A stretch of DNA of 64,000 nt, taken from an uncultured Collinsella sp. (GTDB lineage: Bacteria; Actinomycetota; Coriobacteriia; Coriobacteriales; Coriobacteriaceae). The notes below the pieces were generated by a model. That model saw only the letters and a program-made list of their open reading frames with translations. It had not been told where the DNA came from and ran no database searches. Position numbers and translations under genes: made by a program. Numbering within the stretch: position 1 is the stretch's first letter; each line of letters opens with the position of its first letter. The stretch spans positions 9,946 through 73,945 of the forward strand of contig UQIV01000009.1 of NCBI GenBank assembly GCA_900541205.1, in the 5' to 3' direction. Positions 33,656 to 43,146 of the stretch are shown here, piece by piece.

Positions 33656-34795
33656 TCATTTCACATCGAACTCCACGCGATCGAGTTCGGGCACATTGAG
33701 GTCGATGAGTTTGCGAGCGACGTGGCGGTCGTGCGCCCCGAGTGCCTCGCTTGTCGTCACATGGGCGACAATCTCGCGCTCGACGATGCCCTCCTCCTCG
33801 CCTTCGGTAGCCGAGGTCTCGACGGCGACGGTGTAGTCCTTAAAGCCTGGCAGCACCGCCGCAAGCTCGCGCGTGGTCTCGGTGACGCCGTAGCCGTCCT
33901 GCACGCCGGCCTGCGCCGAGCCAATAGACCCCGCCGTCATAACGATGCAGGGGATGGCAAAGACTACCGTGCCCACAATGATGCGGCGGCGCACCTTGCG
34001 CGATAGCTCGTCGACCTCGGCGTTTTCTTCAGCAGTCACAATACCGTCGCCGTTCAGGTCGCGCTTGAGCGGCACGCGCAAAAGAAGCAGTACGGCTTCG
34101 GCGGCCAGTGCGATAAAGACCACGTTGATGCCAAACTCATAAAGCGCCGAGAGAAACAGCGACCCGCTTGCGATGGCGATGCCATAGCCCGCCGCGCACA
34201 GGGGCGGCATGAGCGCGGTCGCCACAGCCACGCCGGCGATGAGCGTGGCGGGTTCCTGGTCGCGCGAGTTGCCCAGGCCACCCGCAAAGCCGCCTGCGAG
34301 CGCGACAGCAAGGTCCCACACAGTCGGTGTCGAATTGTCGAGGATGGCGGCCGTGGTGGTGCCAAGGGGCGAGAGCTTAAAGTACAACGTGGACGTGACC
34401 AGGCAAAAGGCCATCTGTAGCGCGAGGCCGGCGACGGCCTCGACGGTAATCTCACGGTCGAGCGTGGCGATGCCATATGCCATGGCAAGAACCGAGCCCA
34501 TGAGCGGGCAGATGAGCATGGCGCCAACGATGGCAATGTCCGAGTCGATATCGAGGCCGATGCTCGCGATCAACATGGCAATGATCAGGATGCATAAGTG
34601 CGAGCCAGTCAGGCGCGCCCCGTTTACAAAGCGCTTGCGAATCACGTGATAGGGCGCGCGTCCCTCGCGAATGTTGAATGCCTGCTTTAGAAAGCGGCTT
34701 GCGTTCTCCATGGCCTCGCTGTGAGCGGGGCGGATGCCATGGCGCCGATGATGGCGCTCACGCAGTCGCTTGAGCTGTTGTTTATCGAGTTCCAT
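33656..34795 (-). CDS. DUF389 family membrane protein
   Basis: This 379-residue protein is built on the DUF389 hydrophobic core (about six to seven helices between residues 65 and 250). Characteristic strings are GSHLCILIIAMLIASIGLDIDS, AMLICPLMGSVLAMAYG and ALMPPLCAAGYGIA. The N-terminal 60 residues are basic. The C-terminal third is a soluble domain with acidic and Glu-rich stretches. ATG 34795 has GAGG five bases upstream. The biochemical role of the family is unknown. Confidence 0.88.
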   Translation of the reverse strand: MELDKQQLKRLRERHHRRHGIRPAHSEAMENASRFLKQAFNIREGRAPYHVIRKRFVNGARLTGSHLCILIIAMLIASIGLDIDSDIAIVGAMLICPLMGSVLAMAYGIATLDREITVEAVAGLALQMAFCLVTSTLYFKLSPLGTTTAAILDNSTPTVWDLAVALAGGFAGGLGNSRDQEPATLIAGVAVATALMPPLCAAGYGIAIASGSLFLSALYEFGINVVFIALAAEAVLLLLRVPLKRDLNGDGIVTAEENAEVDELSRKVRRRIIVGTVVFAIPCIVMTAGSIGSAQAGVQDGYGVTETTRELAAVLPGFKDYTVAVETSATEGEEEGIVEREIVAHVTTSEALGAHDRHVARKLIDLNVPELDRVEFDVK

Positions 34796-34951
34796 GTCCA
34801 CCTCGTATTGCCGCAGGAACGCGGGTGCGTTCGCAGCATGTACTCTACACCGTGACGGGCGGGGCGGTCATCTTGACATGGAACTTAGGCGAGCAGGCAA
34901 AGGAAGACACGCCACATACGAGTACTGCCGAGGGTTTCGACAGATACAGAA

Positions 34952-34988
34952 AGAGCGCGGGGCCGGATGGTCTCCGACCCCGCGCTCT
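34952..34988 (-). terminator. intrinsic terminator of the OPT gene
   Basis: AGAGCGCGGGG and CCCCGCGCTCT form a strong stem around an inner CGG/CCG. On the minus strand it is followed by TTTCTGT. Confidence 0.82.
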
Positions 34989-35011
34989 GCGTTGGTGCGT
35001 TGTTGTTCGGC

Positions 35012-36715
35012 TTATCCCAGCAGGCTCAAGCCAACGGAGACAAACGCCAGGATAACGCCGACGATAGACTCGCCACCGAGCAGACCGCTGGCGACAACCA
35101 GGCCCTGCTCCTGGAAGGCGGCGTCCTTGGCGGCCTTTTCCTCGTCCGAAAGACCGGCCTCGGCGTCGCGGTGAGCGGCCCACTTGTCGTAGGCGAGCTT
35201 AACGCAGGAGCCCAGGAAAGCCGTGAGCGACATATAGAACGGCAGGTACACGCCCAGACCGATCATCATGGCCGGAATGCCGAGCCAGTACATGACGATG
35301 CCGGCGATAAAGCCGCCTGCGAACCACGGCACGCTCGGGATGCCCGAGACCATGGTGGCGACCACGCTTGCCTGCGCGGCAACGAAGCTCTTGTCGGGGC
35401 CAAAGGCGTCCGGACCATAGGCAGTGACGAGCGCGACCATGACGGCGGCAGCGACCAGGGCGCCCACGATGCCGCCGATGGCCTGGCCGATCCACTGCGC
35501 ACGCGGGTTGGTGCCCAGCACGGCGCCGGCCTTAAAGTCGTTCATGACGTCGCCCGCAAGGCCGCACGCCACGGCCACGATGCCGGCGATGAAGAACAGC
35601 TTGACCTGCGCGAGCTGCGCGAAGGCAGCCACGATGAGCATGACGATGAGGCCAAAGATCTCCATGGGGTCGATACCCGTCTGGCCGCAGCTCTGCGCGC
35701 TCATGATGGTGGTGACAAAGGTGAACAGCGTGACGATGACGGCTGGAACGGGGCCAAGATCGAGTACGATGGCAACGATCACGGCGATGGCGGCAGCGCC
35801 CAGGCCGATGATACCGGCGTCGAGCTTAAGGGAGCCCGAGATGAGCGACTGCTCGTCGGTGTCGGTGGAGCTGTCGGCGGCGAGGCCGCGGACGATACCG
35901 GCGACCTGCGGCAGGATGTCCTTGAGGACGACGGCGACGCCAAAGCCCATCATGAGGCCCATACCCAGGGACTTAACAATGCCCTGTGCGGTCATAACGT
36001 CAAACAGACCGGCAGCGGTGCCGCCGACAATGATGCCAAAGTTGCCCAGCAGCGCGCCGGCAAACCAGAACGCGACGGGGGCGAAGCCCACCAAAAAGCC
36101 GATGGACAGCAACATGGGCGAGTTGTAGATGGCAAAGGTCACGCCGGGGATATTGAGCGTGCACAGCATGCTGGGAACCACGCCCAGGGCGTCGCGCAGC
36201 ACGCTGTATATGCCGGCGATGGCCATGGAGCCAAAGAGCTGCTTGCCGGTCTTGCCGCCGGCCTCGGTAGCACGCAGGGTTTGAGCTGCGGCGTTGCCGG
36301 TGGGGAACTCAAGCGCGGCGTCCACGATAAAGTGACGGTGGATGAGTGCTGTCGCCAGAAGGCCCAAGATGGTGCCGGCGAGTGCCACGATAAACATGTC
36401 GAGCCAGCTGATCTGGTCGGCATAGCCCAGCATCCAGGCGCCCGGGATGGTAAACGCCAGACCGCCGGCGACCATGGCGCCTGCGGACATGATGGTGTGG
36501 GTGACGTTTGCCTCGTTGAGGCTGGCGTTGCCCATGAGCTTAAGGAAGAACAGCGAAATGACGGCAGCGAAAATGATCGGCCAGGGGAGCGCACCCATCT
36601 TGAGGGCGGTATAGGCCGAGCTTGCCGTGATGATCACGCAGCCAAGGACGCCGATGACGACGCCGCGCAGCGTGAGTTGCCCGTGCATCGAAGCGCGGTT
36701 CGAGGGATTGCTCAT
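35012..36715 (-). CDS. OPT family oligopeptide/metal-chelate transporter
   Basis: This 567-residue protein has about 14 to 16 helices and the OPT-family opening LTLRGVVIGVLGCVIITASSAYTALKMG. Later family-like segments are NEANVTHTIMSAGAM, FPTGNAAAQTLRA and SQAS-like loops near the end. It is a proton-coupled importer of small peptides or metal-peptide chelates by family inference. The ATG at 36715 has GGAG six bases upstream. It is monocistronic, with its own terminator. Confidence 0.9.
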   Translation of the reverse strand: MSNPSNRASMHGQLTLRGVVIGVLGCVIITASSAYTALKMGALPWPIIFAAVISLFFLKLMGNASLNEANVTHTIMSAGAMVAGGLAFTIPGAWMLGYADQISWLDMFIVALAGTILGLLATALIHRHFIVDAALEFPTGNAAAQTLRATEAGGKTGKQLFGSMAIAGIYSVLRDALGVVPSMLCTLNIPGVTFAIYNSPMLLSIGFLVGFAPVAFWFAGALLGNFGIIVGGTAAGLFDVMTAQGIVKSLGMGLMMGFGVAVVLKDILPQVAGIVRGLAADSSTDTDEQSLISGSLKLDAGIIGLGAAAIAVIVAIVLDLGPVPAVIVTLFTFVTTIMSAQSCGQTGIDPMEIFGLIVMLIVAAFAQLAQVKLFFIAGIVAVACGLAGDVMNDFKAGAVLGTNPRAQWIGQAIGGIVGALVAAAVMVALVTAYGPDAFGPDKSFVAAQASVVATMVSGIPSVPWFAGGFIAGIVMYWLGIPAMMIGLGVYLPFYMSLTAFLGSCVKLAYDKWAAHRDAEAGLSDEEKAAKDAAFQEQGLVVASGLLGGESIVGVILAFVSVGLSLLG

Positions 36716-36874
36716 ATAAAACTCCTTTGCGTATATCCGCTTCCCCCGGGAGCGCCGCTACGGATACGGCGCGGGAAGTCGGGTTACCAAGGGCCGCCGC
36801 GTGAGCTCGCGCGCGACCGCGCACCAGTATAGCCGCAAGCTAGTCATTTTGGGATGACTGGTTTAGGTAGGCGA

Positions 36875-36880
36875 TATACT
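36875..36880 (+). promoter_or_regulatory. -10 box of coaX
   Basis: TATACT lies 28 bases before the coaX start. The -35 box is unclear. A small CTAGTCAT/ATGACTGG hairpin lies just upstream. Confidence 0.45.
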
Positions 36881-36907
36881 GCTGGGCAGACGAAAGGAGC
36901 GCCGACG

Positions 36908-37759
36908 ATGCTTAATGGGTGCGCATATATATTGACGGTCGACGTGGGCAACACGTTCATTCGCTTTGGCCTGTTTGCCGAGGATTCGGCCGCGGCGCAG
37001 GAATGTCCGCTTGCGACGTGCGAGATCACCACGCCGTCGAGCATCACAGCAGACGAGGCGCGCATGCGTCTCGTGCAGGTCATGGCCGCACTGGCGGCCG
37101 ATGCGGGCATGCCGGGTGCGCTTGTGCCCGCGGCTGCTGTGCTGAGCTGCGTGGTCCCGGCGCTCGAGCGCCCGTGGAAGGCGGCGCTTTCCCGTACCTG
37201 CACGGGGCGCGTGCTCACCGTGGGGCCGGGACTTAAGACCGGCATGCCCGTGCACTACGATGACCCGGCCGAGATCGGTCCTGATCGCATCGCCGATGCC
37301 GTGGCGGCCCGCGCCGTCTACGGCTCTCCCTGCATCGTAATCGACTTGGGCACGACGACCAATATCGAGGTCATCGACGCGCACGGTACCTTTGTCGGCG
37401 GCGTTATCGCGCCAGGCCTGGCGCTCGGCGCCCGCTCACTTTCGGCGGCAGCAGCGCGCCTACCCCAGGTTGAGCCCTCGGCGCCGACACACGTCATCGG
37501 CCGCAATACGCGTGAGGCCATGCGCTCGGGCGTGGTTCTGGGCGAGGTGGCGCGCATCGACGGCATGCTCGACATGGTGCTTGCCGAGATGCGCGCGACC
37601 AAGGCCGCGGGGGAGGGCAACGTGCCCATCGTCATTACCGGCGACGATGCCGAGGCGCTTGCGGCGCTGGTCGGCCATAGCCTGACGGTCGATGATGCGC
37701 TGACGCTGCGGGGTCTCGCCGAGCTCTACCACATCAACCAAAAGCCCCGTCGCGCGTAG
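36908..37759 (+). CDS. coaX: type III pantothenate kinase
   Basis: This 283-residue enzyme phosphorylates pantothenate, the first step of coenzyme A synthesis. ASKHA motifs are DVGNTFIRFGLF at the start, EIGPDRIADAVAA in the middle and DLGTTTNIEVID. The family glycine-rich string GGVIAPGLALGARSLSAAAARLPQV is seen in parts. ATG 36908 follows AAAGGAG by eight bases. Type III kinases are not feedback-inhibited by CoA and need a monovalent cation. The next gene starts about 80 bases downstream. Confidence 0.95.
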   Translation: MLNGCAYILTVDVGNTFIRFGLFAEDSAAAQECPLATCEITTPSSITADEARMRLVQVMAALAADAGMPGALVPAAAVLSCVVPALERPWKAALSRTCTGRVLTVGPGLKTGMPVHYDDPAEIGPDRIADAVAARAVYGSPCIVIDLGTTTNIEVIDAHGTFVGGVIAPGLALGARSLSAAAARLPQVEPSAPTHVIGRNTREAMRSGVVLGEVARIDGMLDMVLAEMRATKAAGEGNVPIVITGDDAEALAALVGHSLTVDDALTLRGLAELYHINQKPRRA

Positions 37760-37841
37760 GGCGAGGAGCTGGTGGGATAAGCGCCCCTACCTTCCACCTG
37801 CTACAATGGGTCAAACTGTTGCGATTACGGAGGTGTCTGCC

Positions 37842-38366
37842 ATGTCGGACGATCTTCATCAAACCGCGTCGGGCAAGCGCCGCGACGTCATTAGCTGGGA
37901 CGAGTTCTTTATGAGCGTGGCCATCGCCGCGCAGCGCCGCAGTAAGGACCCCAACACGCAGGTGGGCGCGTGCATCGCCAACACCAACCACCGCATCCTT
38001 TCGGTGGGCTACAACGGTACGCCCTCGGCGCTCAACGACGACTTTTTCCCGTGGGGCACGAGTGACGACCCGTTGCAGGATAAGCACAACTACGTGGTGC
38101 ATGCCGAGGCCAACGCCGTGCTCAACTACCGCGGCTCGCTCAAAGACCTCGAGGGTTCCACGGTCTACGTCACGCTGTTCCCGTGCCACGACTGCGCCAA
38201 GATCCTGGCGCAGGTAGGTGTAGGCGAGGTTGTCTACCTGGACAATAAGTATGCCGACACCGATGACGGCCGTATCAGCCGCCGCATTCTCGACTCCTGC
38301 GGCATCAGCTACCGCCAGGTCATCGTCGATGTCCAGATTGGTACCGGGGGACAGGCTCAGCAGTAG
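37842..38366 (+). CDS. deoxycytidylate (dCMP) deaminase family protein
   Basis: This 174-residue zinc hydrolase probably converts dCMP to dUMP for thymidylate synthesis. Zinc and catalytic motifs HAEANAVLN and PCHDCAK are intact, and the N-terminal string SKDPNTQVGACI is typical of the family. An insertion with DNKYADTDDGRISRRIL follows. ATG 37842 has GGAGGTG upstream. A short spacing to coaX suggests co-transcription. Confidence 0.92.
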   Translation: MSDDLHQTASGKRRDVISWDEFFMSVAIAAQRRSKDPNTQVGACIANTNHRILSVGYNGTPSALNDDFFPWGTSDDPLQDKHNYVVHAEANAVLNYRGSLKDLEGSTVYVTLFPCHDCAKILAQVGVGEVVYLDNKYADTDDGRISRRILDSCGISYRQVIVDVQIGTGGQAQQ

Positions 38367-38414
38367 CGCGTGCCAACGCCAGCTGGCGGCAAAACAGCTA
38401 AAAGAGCCCCGTCC

Positions 38415-38430
38415 CAAATTGACTACTCGT
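38415..38430. repeat. 16-nt string CAAATTGACTACTCGT
   Basis: It recurs with one change at 57554-57569 (CAAATTAACTACTCGT), followed there by a related CAAATTAGCTAGT. Both are intergenic. Function unknown. Confidence 0.5.
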
Positions 38431-38536
38431 GAAAGTCGCGTCTGCGCGCATGGACGGCTCGTGAGCGGGTACATGGCTGTAGTAACATAGCTTCTGTCCG
38501 CGGGCGTGCCCGCGTTATTGTGAGAAAGGAGCCCCT

Positions 38537-38815
38537 GTGGCTGTTAACGAAGAGCTGCTTAAGAAGGTTCTTGAAGAGATTCGCCCCAACCTGCAGGCCG
38601 ATGGCGGCGATATGGAGTATGTGGGCGTCGACGACGAGGGCGTCGTCAAGCTGGAGCTGCAGGGCGCCTGCGCCGGCTGCCCCATGAGCTCACTGACCCT
38701 GTCTATGGGCATCGAGCGTATCCTGAAGGAGCATGTGCCCGGCGTTACCCGTGTCGAGCAGGTCAATGTTTCCGGCGAGGCCGAGGACCTGTACGACGAG
38801 TACGCGCCGTTCTAA
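38537..38815 (+). CDS. NifU-like iron-sulfur scaffold domain protein
   Basis: This 92-residue protein corresponds to the NifU C-terminal domain, which carries or transfers Fe-S clusters to apoproteins. The signature GACAGCPMSSLTL contains the paired cysteines (CAGC). The start is GTG 38537 behind AAAGGAG. It is well suited to an organism with radical SAM and activase-type Fe-S enzymes. A GCGGGC/GCCCGC hairpin lies just upstream at about 38499-38514. Confidence 0.92.
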   Translation: MAVNEELLKKVLEEIRPNLQADGGDMEYVGVDDEGVVKLELQGACAGCPMSSLTLSMGIERILKEHVPGVTRVEQVNVSGEAEDLYDEYAPF

Positions 38816-38923
38816 GATGCGAAGGCTGCGGACGGTGCGCTCCGCATAGACGTTACGCCCAGATATGCGGCTGCGAGCGCAAGGCCCGCGGCCGCATTTG
38901 TATGTAGGGAGCAGGGGATCGAT

Positions 38924-39745
38924 ATGCTCAACGACTTCTACCACATGCTTGATCCCGTCGCGATCTCGGCGGGCCCCATCACCATCTACTGGTACGGCCT
39001 GGCCTACGTGGTCGGCGCTCTGCTCACGGCGGTCGTTATGTACCGCACACAGCGTCGTTGGGGCTTCGACATTACGATTGATGACCTGACGAGTGTCGTG
39101 GTCGGCGCGGTCTTTGGCCTCATCATCGGCGCGCGCCTGTTTTACGTCATCTTCTATGGCGATGGCTACTATTGGACCCACCCGCTCGAGATCTTTGCCA
39201 CCAACGAGGGAGGTATGAGCTTCCACGGCGGCCTGGTGGGTGGCATCTTGGGCGGCATCATCGTGTGCCGCATGTACAAGCTTGATGCATGGACCGTCGC
39301 CGACCTTGCTGTGATCGGCGCCCCGCTGGCCTTGTGCCTGGGCCGTTGTGCCAACTTCGTCAACGGAGAGCTGTGGGGCAAACCGACCGATCTGCCCTGG
39401 GGTGTGGTCTTTGGCGGCACCGCGGGCGATATGCCGCGCCATCCCTCCCAGCTCTACGAGGCGTTTCTTGAGGGCGTCGTGCTCTTCTGTATTTTGCAGG
39501 TGCTCAGCCGCAAAAAGCCGCTGCTGCCCCAGGGCACGTTTATGGGCGTGTTCGTGATGGGGTACGGCATCGTCCGCTTTTTGGTTGAGTTTGTGCGCGT
39601 GCCCGATGCGCAGCTGGGCTATCTGCTGGGCGGCGTCATCACCATGGGCCAGCTGCTGAGCTTGCCGCTCGTGATCGCCGGCCTGGCGCTCATCATCTTC
39701 GCCCGACACCGCAATCGTCCCCAGCGCATCTACCTCGACGCCTAA
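38924..39745 (+). CDS. lgt: prolipoprotein diacylglyceryl transferase
   Basis: This 273-residue membrane enzyme attaches diacylglycerol to the lipobox cysteine of lipoproteins, such as the amino acid binding protein in this window. It has seven predicted helices. Signature segments are YGLAYVVGAL, SFHGGLVGGILGG and GRCANFVNGELWGKPT, with the essential Arg/Asn/Gly residues, followed by HPSQLYEAFLEG. A GGGAGCAGGGG site precedes ATG 38924. Confidence 0.96.
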   Translation: MLNDFYHMLDPVAISAGPITIYWYGLAYVVGALLTAVVMYRTQRRWGFDITIDDLTSVVVGAVFGLIIGARLFYVIFYGDGYYWTHPLEIFATNEGGMSFHGGLVGGILGGIIVCRMYKLDAWTVADLAVIGAPLALCLGRCANFVNGELWGKPTDLPWGVVFGGTAGDMPRHPSQLYEAFLEGVVLFCILQVLSRKKPLLPQGTFMGVFVMGYGIVRFLVEFVRVPDAQLGYLLGGVITMGQLLSLPLVIAGLALIIFARHRNRPQRIYLDA

Positions 39746-39747
39746 CC

Positions 39748-39788
39748 AAGACCACCACAAAGGGGACAGGCACCTTTGTGGTGGTCTT
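39748..39788. repeat. GGGACAGG hairpin with 16 bp perfect stem
   Basis: AAGACCACCACAAAGG (39748-39763) and its exact complement (39773-39788) enclose GGACAGGCA. It sits two bases after the lgt stop codon and may end its transcript. It is the cleanest member of the variable-stem hairpin family. Confidence 0.9.
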
Positions 39789-39825
39789 GCCGAGTTTGAT
39801 AGGTTTCTAGAAAGGCTTTCGGACT

Positions 39826-42009
39826 GTGAAGGATTCCGACCTCTCCACAACGGCTGCGCGCGACGCTGCCCGCATCGTCTGGTTTAAGCGCTACCCCGCC
39901 AAGCAGACGCTCATCGCATTTTTGCTCGCGCTGTTGGCGACCACGGCGTTTTCCATCGATCCCGCCCCGGTGTCGAGCAACGCAGTCTTGGCGATTGATC
40001 CCAAAGCCTCGGGCATGCTGTACGTGTGCTACGAGGTGCTCCTCTCGTTTGCCGGCCATACCGACGCGGTCATGCTGCTTGCGCTTGCCTGCCTGCTCAC
40101 GCTGCCGTTTCGCTACGTATTCTTTGGCCGCGGCGACGCCTGGCGTCCCTCGGTGATCCTTCCGTCGCTGTTCTTTGCCGTCTGCATGGTGTTTGGCCGC
40201 AGCTACGACCTCACCGATTCGGCCGAGATCGTGCTCGGCGACAAGGCGCGCATCATCTGCGCCTGGATAGGCGGTGCGGGCTGGATGCTCTTGGCGGTCG
40301 TTGCCTTCTACCTTGCCTTTGAGTGTCTAGATTGGCTGAGCTCTCGGCGCATTCCGTTTTCCGAAGCGCACTTTGGCCGCGTATGGCGTGTGGCTCACGC
40401 TGTGCTCTCGGTCCATCCCTTTGCCGGGCCCTTCCTGGTGCTTATGGTCGCCTGGGCGCCCACGCTCATCGCTTCGATGCCCGGCCTTTTTATGGGAGAC
40501 ACGGGTGCGCAGATTCGCCAGTGGTTCAACTATCCCAACGGCACGAGTGACTACCTGCGTCTGCTCAATCCCAATGTGTTGCTCAACGGACATCACCCCG
40601 TGGTGCACACGGCTATCATCGGTTCATGCGTCCAGCTGGGGCTTTCACTGTTCAACAGCGCCAACGCAGGTCTTGCCATCTACACCTGCGCTCAGTTCGT
40701 CATTACGGCCGCCTGCATGGCCTATTCCATCTCGTCGTTGCGCAAGCTGGGCGTGAGCCTGCCGGTCCGCGGCGTAATCCTGCTGTTCTTTGTGTTTATG
40801 CCCATGTTCTCCAACTACGCGGCCTTGCTTACCAAAGACGTGCTGTTTGCCGACGCGTTTTTGGTGCTGCTGGTACAGACCGTCAAGCTCGTGGCATGCG
40901 GCCTGCCCCGTCGCGATGCCAATGCCGAGCGCGCGGGCGAACAGAGGCCCGTGCTCTTTGCACGCCATGACTGGCTGCTGCTCGCTCTGGGCGCCATGGG
41001 TTCCACGTTTCTGCGCAACGGCGGCCTGGTGTTTCCCCTAGCGGCATGCGTAATCGCGGCGGCGTTTTGCGCATGGGACGTGCATGTTGCTCGTCGTGCA
41101 GCCAAGCAGGCTAGTGCTGCGCCTTCGGGCACCATCCCGCGTTTCCGCTGGGTGGGAGTTCTTGCGGTGCTTGCACTCTGCCTTGCCTCTAATATGTACT
41201 TCACCAAGGTCTTTATGCCGGCGCACGACATCACACCTGGTTCCAAGCGCGAAATCCTCTCGATTCCGTTCCAGCAGACGGCTCGTTTCGTCCAAAAGCA
41301 CGACGGCCTCAACTCGGGCGTCAACCCCACGGTTAAGGAAGACGGCACCATCGTGGAGGCTCCTTGCGACGGTTCGGTGACCGACGAAGAGCGTGCCGTG
41401 ATCGACCGCGTGCTCAAGTACGAGAACCTGGGCCGCCGCTACAACCCCGACAAGTCCGATGCCGTCAAGAATTGCTTTAACGAGTACGCCTCGCAGGAGG
41501 ACATCAAGGCCTATTTTGAGGTGTGGGCCCAGATGTTTAAGAAGGATCCCGAGTGCTATATCTCGGCGCTCATCAATAACTACTACGGCTACTTTTATCC
41601 GAGTGCCCGCGATGCGTGGGTCTACAGCACGGCGCGCAGTGCCGAGATTATGGCGAAGCCCGATAACCTTAAGTACTTCGACTTCCATCCGGTCGATAGC
41701 AAGGTTGTGCGCTGGTGCGACCACCTGATCAACCTGTATCGCGTGGCAGTACAACGCATCCCGTTTATCTCGCTCACCATGAGCTCGGCCACCTATGTAT
41801 GGATCATGATCGCCGTGGTGGTCTACCTGCTGCGTCGTCATTCATGGCGTGCGCTGGCGATCTGGGTGCCGCTGTTGGGCGTGCTCGCCGTGTGCCTGAT
41901 TGGCCCGTGCAACGGCTCGACTTACATGCGCTACCTGTATCCGGTCATCGCCTGCATGCCCTTCGCCATCGGCGCCACCGTCACCCGCAGCGACTTCCTC
42001 TGGTTCTAA
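39826..42009 (+). CDS. DUF6020-like polytopic membrane protein
   Basis: This 727-residue protein has about a dozen transmembrane helices and a large extracytoplasmic segment (roughly residues 465-620) that contains a helical, charged region (AVIDRVLKYENLGRRYNPDK). The segments MPGLFMGDTGAQIRQWF and LLNGHHPVVHTAIIGS resemble membrane glycosyltransferase (GT-C)-like proteins of the DUF6020 group, widespread in Gram-positive gut bacteria. The start is GTG 39826. Substrate and role (possibly envelope glycan) are inferred only from the fold type. Confidence 0.8.
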   Translation: MKDSDLSTTAARDAARIVWFKRYPAKQTLIAFLLALLATTAFSIDPAPVSSNAVLAIDPKASGMLYVCYEVLLSFAGHTDAVMLLALACLLTLPFRYVFFGRGDAWRPSVILPSLFFAVCMVFGRSYDLTDSAEIVLGDKARIICAWIGGAGWMLLAVVAFYLAFECLDWLSSRRIPFSEAHFGRVWRVAHAVLSVHPFAGPFLVLMVAWAPTLIASMPGLFMGDTGAQIRQWFNYPNGTSDYLRLLNPNVLLNGHHPVVHTAIIGSCVQLGLSLFNSANAGLAIYTCAQFVITAACMAYSISSLRKLGVSLPVRGVILLFFVFMPMFSNYAALLTKDVLFADAFLVLLVQTVKLVACGLPRRDANAERAGEQRPVLFARHDWLLLALGAMGSTFLRNGGLVFPLAACVIAAAFCAWDVHVARRAAKQASAAPSGTIPRFRWVGVLAVLALCLASNMYFTKVFMPAHDITPGSKREILSIPFQQTARFVQKHDGLNSGVNPTVKEDGTIVEAPCDGSVTDEERAVIDRVLKYENLGRRYNPDKSDAVKNCFNEYASQEDIKAYFEVWAQMFKKDPECYISALINNYYGYFYPSARDAWVYSTARSAEIMAKPDNLKYFDFHPVDSKVVRWCDHLINLYRVAVQRIPFISLTMSSATYVWIMIAVVVYLLRRHSWRALAIWVPLLGVLAVCLIGPCNGSTYMRYLYPVIACMPFAIGATVTRSDFLWF

Positions 42010-42010
42010 C

Positions 42011-42093
42011 TTGGTGCATTGAGGTCAGGTTTCTTTGCACCAAAGGGGCCATCATCACGACGCCTTCATTTTGGGGTTTATCTCGCAGGCCAG
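42011..42093. repeat. degenerate GGGACAGG-family hairpin with tail
   Basis: TTGGTGCA (42011-42018) and TGCACCAA (42036-42043) pair around a core with GGTCAGG. A decayed tail, CATTTTGGGGTTTATCTCGCAGG, read in parts, follows at about 42068-42090. Confidence 0.55.
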
Positions 42094-42173
42094 TAGGTAT
42101 ATCATAACGACGTTTGTTTATATTGCCCGAGCATCTGTGCTGGGCTTTAGGTCGAAACCGATAGGAGACACGT

Positions 42174-42980
42174 ATGTCCGGACACTCTAAGTGGGCCACA
42201 ACCAAGCATCGTAAGGGCGCGCAGGACGCCAAGCGTTCCGCCCTCTTCTCCAAGCTCAGCCGCAACATCACCGTTGCTGCCCGTCTCGGCGGTGACCCGC
42301 TGCCCGAGAACAACGCCAGCCTCGCCGCTGCCGTTGCCAAGGCCAAGGCTCAGTCCATGCCTAAGGACAAGATTAAGTCCGCTATCGACAAGGCTTTTGG
42401 TTCGGGTGCCGATGCCGCCGTCTACGAGAACATCGTGTACGAGGGCTACGGTCCCGCCGGTGTCGCCGTCTACGTCGACTGCCTGACCGACAATCGCAAC
42501 CGTACCGCTGCTGATGTCCGTTCCGCCTTCTCCCACGCTGGTGGCAACCTGGGCACCTCCGGCTCCGTCGCCTTCCAGTTTGAGCGCAAGGGCCAGATCG
42601 TCGTCGCCAAGGAGATCCTGGACGAGAACGCCAAGAAGGAGACCATGATCGCCAACGGTGCTGCCGGTGACGAGGATGAGTTCATGATGGCCATCGCCGA
42701 GGCCGGTGGCGAGGACTACGAGGACGCCGGCGAGGAGTGGATCGTCTGGACTACTGCCAACGAGGTCATGGCTGTCTCCAAGGCGCTCGAGGAGCAGGGC
42801 GTCCAGGTCAAGGGTTCCGAGACCACCATGGTCCCGACCACCCCGACCGAGGTCTCCGGCGCCGACGCCAAGAAGGTTCAGCGCCTCATCGACCGTCTTG
42901 AGGAGCTCGACGACGTCCAGGATGTTTACAGCACCATGGACATGACCGACGAGGTCATCGCTGCCCTCGAGGAGGAGTAG
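42174..42980 (+). CDS. YebC/PmpR family protein
   Basis: This 268-residue three-domain cytosolic protein begins with the family signature MSGHSKWATTKHRKGAQDAKR. Members act as DNA-binding regulators or, as shown recently for related proteins, help ribosomes through proline-rich stretches. It is slightly longer than the usual 240-250 residues, with an acidic insertion near residue 165 and an acidic end (ALEEE). The start is ATG 42174 with AGGAG upstream. Confidence 0.93.
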   Translation: MSGHSKWATTKHRKGAQDAKRSALFSKLSRNITVAARLGGDPLPENNASLAAAVAKAKAQSMPKDKIKSAIDKAFGSGADAAVYENIVYEGYGPAGVAVYVDCLTDNRNRTAADVRSAFSHAGGNLGTSGSVAFQFERKGQIVVAKEILDENAKKETMIANGAAGDEDEFMMAIAEAGGEDYEDAGEEWIVWTTANEVMAVSKALEEQGVQVKGSETTMVPTTPTEVSGADAKKVQRLIDRLEELDDVQDVYSTMDMTDEVIAALEEE

Positions 42981-43049
42981 CGCCCGCACGGGTTAAGCCG
43001 TGCATATCTGGGCATAATGAAGCGAGCATGCAAGCCTCGTGGAATAGAT

Positions 43050-43096
43050 GAGCCGGATCCGCGTGCGTAGAGCACCGGACCCGGCTCTTTTATAAT
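43050..43096 (+). terminator. terminator overlapping the AmaP promoter
   Basis: GAGCCGGATCCG and CGGACCCGGCTC pair (43050-43087), followed by TTTTATAAT. The U-tract doubles as a TATAAT -10 box (43091-43096) for the next operon. Confidence 0.8.
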
Positions 43097-43146
43097 GATG
43101 CGAACCGTTTTGCATTTTGAGAGCCGAGATTTGAAGGGAGCGCCGC

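Noticed and set aside
34967..36832. 621-codon plus-strand frame opposite the OPT transporter
   Set aside because: Antisense shadow rich in Asp, His and Gly repeats. The minus-strand OPT protein has clear helices and family motifs.
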